From Clostridiales bacterium (GTDB taxonomy: Bacteria; Bacillota; Clostridia; Oscillospirales; Oscillospiraceae): DNA of 37,923 bases. The position numbers and the translations under genes were made by a program. The stretch covers positions 1 to 37,923 of the forward strand of contig SFHJ01000013.1 of the NCBI GenBank assembly GCA_004555655.1, given 5' to 3'. Under the pieces are notes generated by a model that was not told where the DNA came from, made no database searches, and saw nothing but the letters and a program-made list of their open reading frames with translations. Positions 23,838-32,890 of the stretch are shown piece after piece; the first letter of the stretch is position 1; each line of letters begins with the position of its first letter.

Positions 23838-26800
23838 TCAGCCGGTGATGCCCAGCTCTTTTTGCATGTCGTCGAGATTCAGATGCAGGATCTTCGAAAT
23901 ACCCTGCTCCTGCATCGTCACGCCATAGAGCACATCCGAGGCCTCCATCGTGCCGCGGCGGTGCGTGATGACGATGAACTGCGTCTTGTCGCAGAGATTG
24001 CGCAGGTACGTTGCAAAGCGCTCGACGTTGCGGTCGTCCAGCGCCGCGTCGATCTCGTCGAGCATACAAAACGGCGTGGGGCGGACCTTCAGAATTGCAA
24101 AATACAGCGCGATGGCCACGAATGCCTTCTCGCCGCCGGAGAGCAGCGTAATGGTCTTGAGCTGCTTGCCGGGCGGCTGCACCTTGATTTCAATGCCGCA
24201 TTCAAGCGGATTGGCCGCGTCCTCCAGCTCCAGAGAGCCCTTGCCGCCGCCAAACATCTCGACAAACGTCTTGCCAAAATACTCGTTGATGCGTCCAAAT
24301 TCGCGCACAAAGATGTCGGTCATCTGCTCGGTGATGCTCCTGACGATGCCCTCGAGCTCCGTTTTTGCGTGCGTGACGTCGTCGCGCTGCGTGCAGAGGT
24401 ACTCATACCGCTCGTTCACGCGGGCAAATTCCTCGATGGCGCCGAGATTCGGCGTGCCGAGCGCCGATATTTTGCGGCGCAGGTCGGCAATCTGCCGCTG
24501 GGCGGCAGCCAGGCTTTCGATCTCTGCCTTCTGCGCCTCGGCCGTGGACGGTGTGAGTTCATACGAGTCCCAGAGCTTATCCACAAGCTGCTTCTGTTCA
24601 AGCTCGCTCGTCGCCTTTTTACTCTCAAGGCGCGCGGACTCGCGCTCCATAAGCAGAATGTCCTGGTTCTTCTCCTGCGCCTGCTTCTCGGTCCGGTTGC
24701 GCTCCGCTTCGAGCTGCGCGCGCGCGTCGACTGCGGCGCGCAGCGCCTGCCGGGCCCGGTCAGTCTGCTGCTCCAGCTGCATAAGCTCTTCATGCAGCGC
24801 ATCCAGCTGCCGCTCGGTATCCGCGATCCTTTCGCGGTAGTCCTCAATCAGCCTCTGTTTCTGGCTGCGGTCACCCTGCATGGCCTCGCGCAGTGCTTCG
24901 AGCTGGGCCATGCTCGTCTGCAGACTCTGCTGTTCGGCCTGATTGGCAGCGGCCTCCATTTTTGTATCGGTGATGGTCTGGGCCAGTGCGGCAGCCTTTT
25001 CCTGCAGCTGCGCTTGCTGCTGCTGCTGCGCAAGCTCCTGCGCGCAGAGCGCCTCCAGCTTCTGCTCTGCGCTTTTTAAAAGCTGCTCGAGCGCGGAGAG
25101 CTGGCCGGAATCGCCGGAATTGCGGCTGTGCATGCGTGAAAGCTCTTTCTCATAGCCGCTCAGGTTCTCCTGCACGGCACCCAGCAGAAGTTCGGTCTGC
25201 TTCTGCTCCTCCGTCCGGCGCAAAACCTCGTCCTCGGCCTCGCGCAGTTGGGTCTGAACGGTGGAGAGCTCAAATTCTGTTTTCGCGGCGCTGGACACGG
25301 CCTCGGACAACCGCTGGCGCAGCTGCGCCGTCTTCTGCGCAAGCTGCTCGCGCTCAGCCGAGAGCTTCTGCAGCGCGTTTGCGCGTGACAAAACGCCCGC
25401 GCTTCTGGACGCTGATCCGCCCGTCATACTGCCGCCCGCGTTCATGACCTGCCCGTCAAGCGTGACAATTCTGACACGGCTCTGCAGCTTTTTTGCCATG
25501 CGGATGGCCTGATCGAGCGTCTCGGCAATAATCGTCCTGCCAAGCAGGTTTTCAATCACGCCCGCATAGCGCGCATCGGCTTTGACAAGCTCGGACGCAA
25601 CGCCCACATAGCCCGTCATCCCGGCCGCCTCGCCGGGCTGCATGCGCTGGCCCCTGACGCTGGTGAGCGGCAAAAAGGTCGCACGGCCGCCGTCGGCGCG
25701 CTTGAGCATCATAATCGCCGCTTTTCCGTCTTCCTCGGTGTCGACCACGATCTGCTGCATGGCCGCGCCGAGGGCCGTTTCAATGGCGGTGGTGTATTCG
25801 TCGTCAACGGAAATGAGCTTTGACACCGGGCCGTGTACGCCGCGCAGGCTGCCGCGTTCGGCACTCTGCATCACAAGGCGCACCGCCTTGGAAAAGCCCT
25901 CGAAATCCCGCTCCATCTCGCGCAGCATTTTAATCTTCGCGTCCAGCGTGTCGAGCTGCAGCGCAGCCGCATCGGCCTGTTTCTGCAGGCTGTCGCGCTG
26001 CTGTGCGCGGGTATTCAGCCGCAGCTGATAGCCCGCGATGGTATTTTCCGCCGCTGTGACGTTCTCTTTGGCCTCATTCAGCCGCACGGCGCAGTCTGCT
26101 TTCTGCTGTCCGATCTGCGCAAGACGCTCTTTGGCGGCAGCGCGGTCGGCTTCCAACTGCTCGCGTCTGTGTGACAGCTCGGCCATGGACGCGGTGAGCG
26201 AGGCGATGGCAGCGCGCCGCTCGGTCTGCTCGGCCTGCAGAAGCGACTGCTGCGCGCGCAGCTCCAGCGCGGCCTGCTCGGCCTGCCGCGTACCGGCGTC
26301 CAGCGCGGCGCTCTGCTGTTCTAGCGCGCAAAGCATGTCCTGCAGCGCGGCGAGCGCAGAAGCGAGCTCGTCCATATGCGCGCGCTGCTGCGCGATTTGT
26401 TCGCCCACACCGCCGCTGCGCGTTTCAGCGTCGGCGAGCTCCTGCTCGATGCGGATGATGTCCTGCTGATGGTGCTCGATCTGCGCCTGCAATACAGCGC
26501 CGTCGGCCTCACGCTTCTGCCGTTCGGACTCCATCCTGGAAATCCCCCCGCGCTGCTGCTCGAGCTGCAGCGTCTGCTGGTTGAGCTGCAGAGACATCTG
26601 CTCAGAGTTGTGGTAGAGCGTCTGCAGTTCGTCGTGCGCCTGTTCGAGCACAAATGCAGCCGAGGCGTAGTCCGCGGCGGCCTTTTTGGCCTCCTGCGTC
26701 ACTTTGTCGAGCTGCGAAAGCCAGAGCGTGACCTCATAGCCCTTGAGCTCATCGCGCAGGGCGAGATATTTTTCGGCCTTTTTTGCCTGCTCGCGCAGCG

Positions 26801-27410
26801 GATCGACCTGCAGCTGCAGCTCGGAAATTTTATCTCCGATGCGAAGCAGGTTGTCCTCGGTATTGGCAAGGCGGCGCTCTGTCTCCTCCTTGCGATGACG
26901 GTACTTTGAGATACCGGACGCCTCTTCAAAAATTTCGCGCCGCTCGGTGGATTTGAGCGACAAAATCTCATCAATTCTGCCCTGGCCGATGTTGGAATAG
27001 CCCTCGCGGCCAAGGCCGGTGTCCATCAGCAGCTCATTGATATCGCGCAGCCGCGCCGACTGCTTGTTGATATAGTATTCGCTCTCGCCCGAGCGGTAAT
27101 ACCGGCGGGTGATCATGACCTCGGGCGTTTCGATGGCCAGGGCGCCGTCGGTATTATCCAGCACCAGTGTGGCCTCGGCGAAGCCGACCGCCGCGCGCTT
27201 CTGCGTGCCGCCGAAAATAACGTCCTCCATCTTCGCCCCGCGCAGCGCCTTGGAGCTCTGCTCGCCCATGACCCAGCTGATCGCATCGGAGATATTCGAT
27301 TTGCCGCTGCCGTTGGGGCCGACGATGGATGTGATGTCACTGCCGAACTGCAGCACCGTTTTATCGGGGAAGGACTTGAAGCCCTGAATCTCCAGCGATT
27401 TCAGATACAC
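23838..27410 (-). CDS. smc: Chromosome segregation protein SMC
   Basis: SMC is the ATPase of the bacterial condensin complex. The 1190-residue protein has Walker A GPNGSGKS (31-38), two long heptad-rich coiled-coil arms (about 165-500 and 660-1000), a hinge near 515-655 (RGVHGPVSKLI...GGRATFLPL), and the C-terminal head with signature LSGGEK (1090-1095), Walker B FCMLDEIDA (1114-1122) and a late THRRGTM. It starts with GTG after GGAGAGG. It has its own promoter downstream of the rnc terminator. The scpA and scpB partners are not in the window. Confidence 0.97.
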   Translation of the reverse strand: MYLKSLEIQGFKSFPDKTVLQFGSDITSIVGPNGSGKSNISDAISWVMGEQSSKALRGAKMEDVIFGGTQKRAAVGFAEATLVLDNTDGALAIETPEVMITRRYYRSGESEYYINKQSARLRDINELLMDTGLGREGYSNIGQGRIDEILSLKSTERREIFEEASGISKYRHRKEETERRLANTEDNLLRIGDKISELQLQVDPLREQAKKAEKYLALRDELKGYEVTLWLSQLDKVTQEAKKAAADYASAAFVLEQAHDELQTLYHNSEQMSLQLNQQTLQLEQQRGGISRMESERQKREADGAVLQAQIEHHQQDIIRIEQELADAETRSGGVGEQIAQQRAHMDELASALAALQDMLCALEQQSAALDAGTRQAEQAALELRAQQSLLQAEQTERRAAIASLTASMAELSHRREQLEADRAAAKERLAQIGQQKADCAVRLNEAKENVTAAENTIAGYQLRLNTRAQQRDSLQKQADAAALQLDTLDAKIKMLREMERDFEGFSKAVRLVMQSAERGSLRGVHGPVSKLISVDDEYTTAIETALGAAMQQIVVDTEEDGKAAIMMLKRADGGRATFLPLTSVRGQRMQPGEAAGMTGYVGVASELVKADARYAGVIENLLGRTIIAETLDQAIRMAKKLQSRVRIVTLDGQVMNAGGSMTGGSASRSAGVLSRANALQKLSAEREQLAQKTAQLRQRLSEAVSSAAKTEFELSTVQTQLREAEDEVLRRTEEQKQTELLLGAVQENLSGYEKELSRMHSRNSGDSGQLSALEQLLKSAEQKLEALCAQELAQQQQQAQLQEKAAALAQTITDTKMEAAANQAEQQSLQTSMAQLEALREAMQGDRSQKQRLIEDYRERIADTERQLDALHEELMQLEQQTDRARQALRAAVDARAQLEAERNRTEKQAQEKNQDILLMERESARLESKKATSELEQKQLVDKLWDSYELTPSTAEAQKAEIESLAAAQRQIADLRRKISALGTPNLGAIEEFARVNERYEYLCTQRDDVTHAKTELEGIVRSITEQMTDIFVREFGRINEYFGKTFVEMFGGGKGSLELEDAANPLECGIEIKVQPPGKQLKTITLLSGGEKAFVAIALYFAILKVRPTPFCMLDEIDAALDDRNVERFATYLRNLCDKTQFIVITHRRGTMEASDVLYGVTMQEQGISKILHLNLDDMQKELGITG

Positions 27411-27447
27411 GCCTATACCTCTCCATTATCATCGTTACTATCCGTGT

Positions 27448-27476
27448 ATTGTACCAGTTTCCCGAACAAATTTCAA
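27448..27476 (-). promoter_or_regulatory. Promoter of the smc operon
   Basis: On the minus strand TTGAAA (27476-27471), 17 bp, TACAAT (27453-27448). It lies between the rnc terminator and the smc start, so smc, ftsY and the downstream genes do not depend on read-through from plsX-rnc. Confidence 0.78.
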
Positions 27477-27486
27477 CCGCGCGCGC

Positions 27487-27519
27487 AAATAAAATCGGCG
27501 CTTGCCAAAGCAAGCGCCG
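27487..27519 (-). terminator. Terminator after rnc
   Basis: A 10-bp perfect stem (27519-27510 with 27505-27496) with a 4-nt loop is followed on the minus strand by ATTTTATTT. It ends the ktrB-to-rnc transcription unit, seven bases after the rnc stop. Confidence 0.88.
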
Positions 27520-27525
27520 GATCTC

Positions 27526-28212
27526 TCATAATTCATCTGGGAACAGCCGCCCGATGGCGTCCTCGGCTGCGGATTGCTCGGCGCGCTTCTTGCTGCTGCC
27601 GGAGCCTGCACCCACGACAGCGCCGTTGAGCAGCACCTGCACGTCAAAGCGCTTGTCATGATCGGGGCCGGATTCGCCGACAAGCTCGTAATGCAATATC
27701 TGATCCTTTCTGCGCTGCACCAGCTCCTGCAGCGCAGTCTTGTAGTCAAAGTTGCGGGGCTTCCCCGTGGGGATATCGCTCAGAATCAGCCGGTCGATGA
27801 TGCCCTTGGCCGCGGCAAAGCCGCCGTCCATATACGCCGCGGCGATGACCGATTCCATGGCGTCGGAGACGATGGAATCGCGCTTTCTGCCGCCGGTGGC
27901 AGCCTCGCCGTGTCCCAGCAGCAAAAACTCGCCCAGGCGCACGGTGGACGCCGCCTGCGCCAGATTGTGCTCACAGACGAGGTCGGCGCGGATGCGCGTC
28001 AGCTCGCCTTCGGGCTTGTCGGGATTCTGGCGGTAGAGATAGTCCGCGACCACGAAGCCCAGGATCGAGTCGCCCAGAAATTCAAGCCGCTCATTGTCAT
28101 GCAGGCCGCTGGCGCGGTTTTCGTTGGCGTAGGAGCTGTGCGTCAGCGCGTTTTTCAGCAAATCTTTGTTATGAAAGGTATAGCCCAGCCCGGCTTCCAG
28201 CTCACTCAGCAT
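27526..28212 (-). CDS. rnc: Ribonuclease III
   Basis: RNase III cleaves double-stranded RNA and processes rRNA precursors. The 228-residue protein has the signature NERLEFLGDSILG, the second acidic site in DAMESVIAAAYMDGG, and a C-terminal double-stranded RNA binding domain (about 158-226, ending SGSSKKRAEQSAAEDAI). The ATG at 28212 lies 11 bp inside plsX with GGAG upstream; an in-frame start 21 bp earlier lacks a site. In B. subtilis fabD, fabG and acpP lie between plsX and rnc; here they are absent. Confidence 0.96.
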   Translation of the reverse strand: MLSELEAGLGYTFHNKDLLKNALTHSSYANENRASGLHDNERLEFLGDSILGFVVADYLYRQNPDKPEGELTRIRADLVCEHNLAQAASTVRLGEFLLLGHGEAATGGRKRDSIVSDAMESVIAAAYMDGGFAAAKGIIDRLILSDIPTGKPRNFDYKTALQELVQRRKDQILHYELVGESGPDHDKRFDVQVLLNGAVVGAGSGSSKKRAEQSAAEDAIGRLFPDEL

Positions 28213-29242
28213 GCTCCAGCTCCTTTGGTACAATCATCTTATCGATATTGGCCTGAATATCAGCGCTGATATTGGCCTCGGCTGCCTGCATCGCCTGACG
28301 CACCGCGCTGCGGATGGCGCGCGCGTCGGACGACCCGTGCGCCTTGATGACGGGCTTCGTCAGGCCGATGAAGGCCGTGCCGCCCGTCTCGCGGTAGTCC
28401 AGCTTGTTCTTGATGTTCTGAATTCCCTTCTTGCAGAAAAGCGCACTGAGTTTGGTGAAGAGGTTTTGCATGAACATCTGCTTCATCAGAGACGACATGT
28501 ACAGCGCCGTGCCCTCGATGCTCTTGAGCAGAACGTTGCCTGAGAAACCGTCGGTGACGACCACATCCGCCTCGCCCATCAGGACGCCGCGGGCCTCGAT
28601 GTTGCCGGTGAAGTTCAGATACCCGGCATCACCCGCCTTTTTGAGGAGCTGGTAGGTCTGCTTCTGCAGCGCGCAGCCCTTGGTGTCCTCTTCGCCGATG
28701 TTTAAAAGTGCTACGCGCGGGTTTTCGACGCCCAGCATCCGCGTTGCGTAGTACGAGCCCATGAAGCCGAACTGCAGCAAAAATTCCGGCGTGCACTCAG
28801 CCGTTGCGCCGCAGTCGATGAGCACCGCGCCCGCGCCCGTTTTGGTCGGTGCGACGGGAGACAGCGCAGCGCGGCGGATACCCTTGACGCGCTTGACAAT
28901 CAGCGTCGCGGCGGAAAGCAGCGCGCCCGTGGAGCCGGCGGAAATGAACGCGTCACCCGCGCCGTCACGCAGCATCTGCAGGCCTACGACCATGGATGAA
29001 TCCTTCCGCTTTTTGATGATACTGGCGGGGTCGTCGTGCATATCAACGACGTCCTCGGCGTTGGCAATCTCCACGCCCTTTGGCAGCGTCTTGATTCCAT
29101 GCGCCTTGAGGCACTGTAAAACCGCCTCTCCCCGGCCGACAAGGATGACCTCGACGCCAAACTCCTCCGCCGCTTGGATCGCGCCGAGCGCAATCGCGTC
29201 GGGCGCGTTGTCGCCGCCCATGACATCCACAATGATACGCAT
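28202..29242 (-). CDS. plsX: Phosphate acyltransferase PlsX
   Basis: PlsX makes acyl phosphate from acyl-ACP, the donor for the first step of phosphatidic acid synthesis in most Gram-positive bacteria. The 346-residue protein starts MRIIVDVMGGDNAPDAIALGA and contains GALLSAATLIVKR, LIDCGAT, NIGEEDTKG and VVTDGFSGNVLLKS, the family hallmarks. GGAGGGG-like purines lie before the ATG. It follows trmFO by 17 bp. Confidence 0.95.
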   Translation of the reverse strand: MRIIVDVMGGDNAPDAIALGAIQAAEEFGVEVILVGRGEAVLQCLKAHGIKTLPKGVEIANAEDVVDMHDDPASIIKKRKDSSMVVGLQMLRDGAGDAFISAGSTGALLSAATLIVKRVKGIRRAALSPVAPTKTGAGAVLIDCGATAECTPEFLLQFGFMGSYYATRMLGVENPRVALLNIGEEDTKGCALQKQTYQLLKKAGDAGYLNFTGNIEARGVLMGEADVVVTDGFSGNVLLKSIEGTALYMSSLMKQMFMQNLFTKLSALFCKKGIQNIKNKLDYRETGGTAFIGLTKPVIKAHGSSDARAIRSAVRQAMQAAEANISADIQANIDKMIVPKELEHAE

Positions 29243-29259
29243 GATGCCCCTCCCTTTCT

Positions 29260-30564
29260 TTACTGTGCCGACAGCCGGTCGATGATTGCGAGCGAACGCT
29301 CCGCAATCGCCAGATTTTTATTTGCCTTGCCGCGAACCTTGTAGCCCAGCGGCGTCATGATGCCGAAATTGATGTTCATCGGCTGGAAATTGCCGATACT
29401 TTCATCCGAAACATACGCAGCCAGCGCGCCGATGGCCGTCTCGCGCGGAAAATCGGGCGGCGTTTGGCCAGACAGCTTCGCAGCCATGCTGACGGCGGCG
29501 AGATACCCTGATGCGGTGGACTCGACATAGCCCTCCACGCCCGTCATCTGCCCGGCGAAGGCCACAAGCGGGTTGCGCCGGTCGGCATAATAGCGGTCGA
29601 GCAGGCGCGGGCTGCACAAAAACGTGTTGCGGTGCATCACGCCGTAGCGGACAAACTCCGCACCTTGCAGCGCCGGAATCATGGAGAACACGCGCTTCTG
29701 CTCGCCGAATTTGAGGTGCGTCTGAAAACCAACGATATTGTAGATGGAGCCCGCGGCGTTGTCCTTGCGCAGCTGCACGACAGCGTAGGGCTCCCTGCCC
29801 GTTCTGGGATCTTTGAGTCCCACGGGCTTGAGCGGCCCGTAGCGCAGCGTGTCAAAGCCGCGGCGTGCCATGACCTCGACGGGCATGCAGCCCTCAAAGA
29901 CCTTCTGATCCTCAAAGCCGTGTACCTCGGCCTCTTCAGCTGCGGTAAGCGCCGCAACAAAGGCGGCATACTCGTCTTTATCCATCGCGCAGTTGATATA
30001 GTCCGCGTCGCCGCGGTCATAGCGTGAGGCGAACCAAGCCTTATCCATATCGATGGATTCAAAGCTCACAAGCGGCGCGGCCGCGTCAAAAAAGCTCAGA
30101 TAATCGGCCCCGCCAAAGTAGTCGCGGATGGCCGCACTCATCGCGTCAGAAGTTAGCGGCCCCGTTGCAATGATGACCGGCCCTTCGGGCACCCCGGTCA
30201 CCTCTTCTTCCACGACACGGATGTTGGGATGCGAGCGGATCTTCTGCGTGACCATGCCCGAGAAGCCGTGGCGGTCGACGGCCAATGCGCCGCCAGCCTC
30301 GACCCGGCAGCTTTCCGCGCAGGTGAGAATCAGGCTGCCGAGGCGGCGGAGCTCCTCTTTCAGCAGCCCTACCGCGTTCTCCAGCCGGTCGCCGCGCAGC
30401 GAGTTCGAGCACACCAGCTCGGCAAAATCGGCGCTGTGGTGCGCGGGCGACATCTTTTTCGGCTTCATTTCATACAGTACGACCGGAAAGCCGCGCCCGG
30501 CCAGCTGCCACGCCGCCTCGCACCCGGCAAGGCCCGCGCCGATGACTTTCACTTCCTGTTTCAT
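29260..30564 (-). CDS. trmFO: tRNA (uracil-54-C5)-methyltransferase TrmFO
   Basis: TrmFO makes ribothymidine 54 in the tRNA T-loop with methylenetetrahydrofolate as carbon donor and FADH2 as reductant, the Gram-positive alternative to SAM-dependent TrmA. The 434-residue protein opens with the FAD motif VIGAGLAGCEAA, then ADFAELVCSNSLRGD with Cys52, and GCMPVEVMARRG with the second functional Cys. ATGA overlap with topA indicates coupling. Confidence 0.95.
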   Translation of the reverse strand: MKQEVKVIGAGLAGCEAAWQLAGRGFPVVLYEMKPKKMSPAHHSADFAELVCSNSLRGDRLENAVGLLKEELRRLGSLILTCAESCRVEAGGALAVDRHGFSGMVTQKIRSHPNIRVVEEEVTGVPEGPVIIATGPLTSDAMSAAIRDYFGGADYLSFFDAAAPLVSFESIDMDKAWFASRYDRGDADYINCAMDKDEYAAFVAALTAAEEAEVHGFEDQKVFEGCMPVEVMARRGFDTLRYGPLKPVGLKDPRTGREPYAVVQLRKDNAAGSIYNIVGFQTHLKFGEQKRVFSMIPALQGAEFVRYGVMHRNTFLCSPRLLDRYYADRRNPLVAFAGQMTGVEGYVESTASGYLAAVSMAAKLSGQTPPDFPRETAIGALAAYVSDESIGNFQPMNINFGIMTPLGYKVRGKANKNLAIAERSLAIIDRLSAQ

Positions 30565-32876
30565 TCCGTATCCTTTTTCGCGGCAGTCTTCTTTGCTGCC
30601 GGCTTCTTTGCCGCAGGCTTTTTGGCCGCTGCCGTCTTTTTACTGGCCGCCGCCTTCTTCGCCGCCGGTTTTTTCGCGGCGGGCTTTTTTTCCGCCGGCT
30701 TCTCTTCCGCCGGTTTTTCCTCTGCCGGCGCTTCTGCTATGGCCTGCTCAGGGCCTTCCGCGCCGGGCTTTTTGCGGTAGCCGCGCTTATCCTCGGGCAG
30801 GAAATTGGAGCACTCGGGGTTGATGCAGAACGGCTTCATTGCACCGCGCCCGGAACGCTTGAACATCGTCTGGCCGCAGACGGGGCAGTCGTTTTCCGTC
30901 GGCACGTCCCACGTCATAAAGCCACACTGCGCGCCGCGCTCACACGCGTAATAGGCAAAGCCGCGCTTCGACTTGCGCTTGAGGATCGTACTGCCGCAGT
31001 TGGGGCAGCGGCCGGGCATGCGCTCGACGATGGGCTTTGTAAACTTGCACTCGGGATAGCCCGGGCAGGCCAGGAACTTGCCGAAACGGCTCGTTTTCAC
31101 GACCAGATTCCGGCCGCAGACCTCGCAGATCTCGTCGGTGACCTCGTCTGGCACCTTGAGCCGCGTATCCTTGAGCGCCTCCTCGGCGTCGAGCATCTCC
31201 TGATGGAAGCCCTTGTAGAATTCGGCAAGTACCTGCTTCCATGCGCGCTCACCCGCCTCGACCTGGTCGAGTTCTTTTTCCATGGCGGCAGTGAACTCCA
31301 CGTCGATGACGTTCTGGAACCGGTCCATCATAAGCCCGTTCACCACCTCGCCGAGCGGCGTGGGATACAGGCGCTTGTCTTTTTTGGTCACATATTCGCG
31401 CGCCTCGATGGTAGAGACGATGGCGGCGTAGGTCGACGGACGGCCCACACCCTTTTCCTCCATCGCACGCACGAGCGTGGCCTCGGTATAGCGCGCGGGC
31501 GGCTGGGTGAAATGCTGCTGCTTGTCGGTACCGGCGAGCGTCAGCGGTTCGCCCTGCTCGAGATCGGGCAGGGGCGACTCCATCTTCTCCTGCTCGTCGT
31601 CGCGGCCCTCCTCATAGACGGCCGTGAAACCGGAAAATTTCATACTCTGGTGCGTGGCGCGGAACACATGCTGCGCGCAGCCGGCCTCAATGGCAGTCAC
31701 GTCATACACGGCGCTCGCCATCTGCGAGGCGATAAAGCGGCTCCAGATGAGCTTGTAGAGCCGGTATTGGTCTTTTGTGAGATCCTTCTCCACAAGCTCA
31801 GGGTACAGAGCGGCGTTACTCGGGCGGATGGCCTCGTGCGCGTCCTGCGCGTTGCTCTTGGGCTTGTACCGCGTGGGCTGGCCGGGATAATAGGCCGCGC
31901 CGTAGCGGCTTTTGATGACGCCGGCAGCGGCCTCGAGTGCCTGCTCGGAAAGGCGCAGCGAGTCGGTACGCATATAAGTGATGAGACCGACCGAGCCCTC
32001 GCCCGTGATCTCCACGCCTTCATAGAGCTGCTGCGCGATCATCATGGTGCGCTTGGGCGTCATGTTGAGTTTGCGCGAGGCCTCCTGCTGCAGCGTCGAG
32101 GTGATGAACGGCGGCGCGGGATTCTTCTTTTTCTCGGTGTTTTTGACGCTGAGCACCGCAAAGGGCTTGCCGTCAATCTCAGCGAGCACCTGTTCTACGT
32201 CGGCAAGACAGGTGAGCTCCTTCTTCCTGGGGTCGCCATAATAATGCGCGGTAAAGCCGCCGGGCTTTCCGGCGCGCGAAAGCTGCACGTCAAGCGACCA
32301 GTATTCCTGCGGCACAAAGGCGCGGATCTCATTTTCACGGTCGACAACGAGCCGCGCCGCGACCGACTGCACGCGGCCGGCAGACAGGCCCTTGCGGATC
32401 TTCTTCCACAGAAGCGGGCTGAGCTGATAGCCCACGATGCGGTCGAGCACGCGGCGCGCCTGCTGCGCATCGACCAGATTCTGGTCGATCCCGCGCGGCT
32501 GCTGGATGGATTTGCGCACAACGTCCTTTGTGATTTCGTTGAAGGTCACGCGCTTCGTCTTCTCATCCGGGATATCCAGCAGGTATTTCAGGTGCCACGA
32601 AATGGCCTCGCCCTCGCGGTCAGGGTCGGTTGCCAGAAAGATATTTTCACTGCCCTTGGCCGCGCGGCGCAGCTCCGCGATGATCTCTTCTTTTCCCTTG
32701 AGCGGCTCATACTCCGGCTCAAAATTGTGTTCAATATCCACGCCCATCGTGCTCTTCGGCAGATCGCGCAGATGTCCCATGCTGGCCTTGACCTGATAGT
32801 CTGAGCCGAGATACTTTCCAATGGTCTTCGCCTTGGACGGCGATTCTACAATGACCAGATTTGTTGCTTTCGGCAT
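30561..32876 (-). CDS. topA: DNA topoisomerase I
   Basis: Type IA topoisomerase that relaxes negative supercoils. The 771-residue protein has the Toprim domain (Glu11 in VESPSKAKT, DPDREGE at 84-90), the catalytic Tyr301 in LITYMRTDS, and three C-terminal zinc ribbons (CEVCG...CPGYPEC, CPNCG...CERGAQC, CPVCG...CINPEC). The last 67 residues (705-771) are a low-complexity Lys/Ala/Pro/Glu tail resembling histone H1, likely to bind DNA non-specifically. GAGG six bases before the ATG supports the start. Confidence 0.97.
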   Translation of the reverse strand: MPKATNLVIVESPSKAKTIGKYLGSDYQVKASMGHLRDLPKSTMGVDIEHNFEPEYEPLKGKEEIIAELRRAAKGSENIFLATDPDREGEAISWHLKYLLDIPDEKTKRVTFNEITKDVVRKSIQQPRGIDQNLVDAQQARRVLDRIVGYQLSPLLWKKIRKGLSAGRVQSVAARLVVDRENEIRAFVPQEYWSLDVQLSRAGKPGGFTAHYYGDPRKKELTCLADVEQVLAEIDGKPFAVLSVKNTEKKKNPAPPFITSTLQQEASRKLNMTPKRTMMIAQQLYEGVEITGEGSVGLITYMRTDSLRLSEQALEAAAGVIKSRYGAAYYPGQPTRYKPKSNAQDAHEAIRPSNAALYPELVEKDLTKDQYRLYKLIWSRFIASQMASAVYDVTAIEAGCAQHVFRATHQSMKFSGFTAVYEEGRDDEQEKMESPLPDLEQGEPLTLAGTDKQQHFTQPPARYTEATLVRAMEEKGVGRPSTYAAIVSTIEAREYVTKKDKRLYPTPLGEVVNGLMMDRFQNVIDVEFTAAMEKELDQVEAGERAWKQVLAEFYKGFHQEMLDAEEALKDTRLKVPDEVTDEICEVCGRNLVVKTSRFGKFLACPGYPECKFTKPIVERMPGRCPNCGSTILKRKSKRGFAYYACERGAQCGFMTWDVPTENDCPVCGQTMFKRSGRGAMKPFCINPECSNFLPEDKRGYRKKPGAEGPEQAIAEAPAEEKPAEEKPAEKKPAAKKPAAKKAAASKKTAAAKKPAAKKPAAKKTAAKKDTE

Positions 32877-32890
32877 GAAATGCCTCCAAT

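Noticed and set aside
30600..30740. Repeated GCC/TTC-rich units near the end of topA that look like a DNA repeat
   Set aside because: They encode the Lys/Ala/Pro tail of TopA in frame; no CRISPR-like spacing is present.
31203..32804. A 533-codon open frame on the plus strand antisense to topA
   Set aside because: It lies entirely inside the well-supported topA gene, has no ribosome binding site and no recognisable domain.
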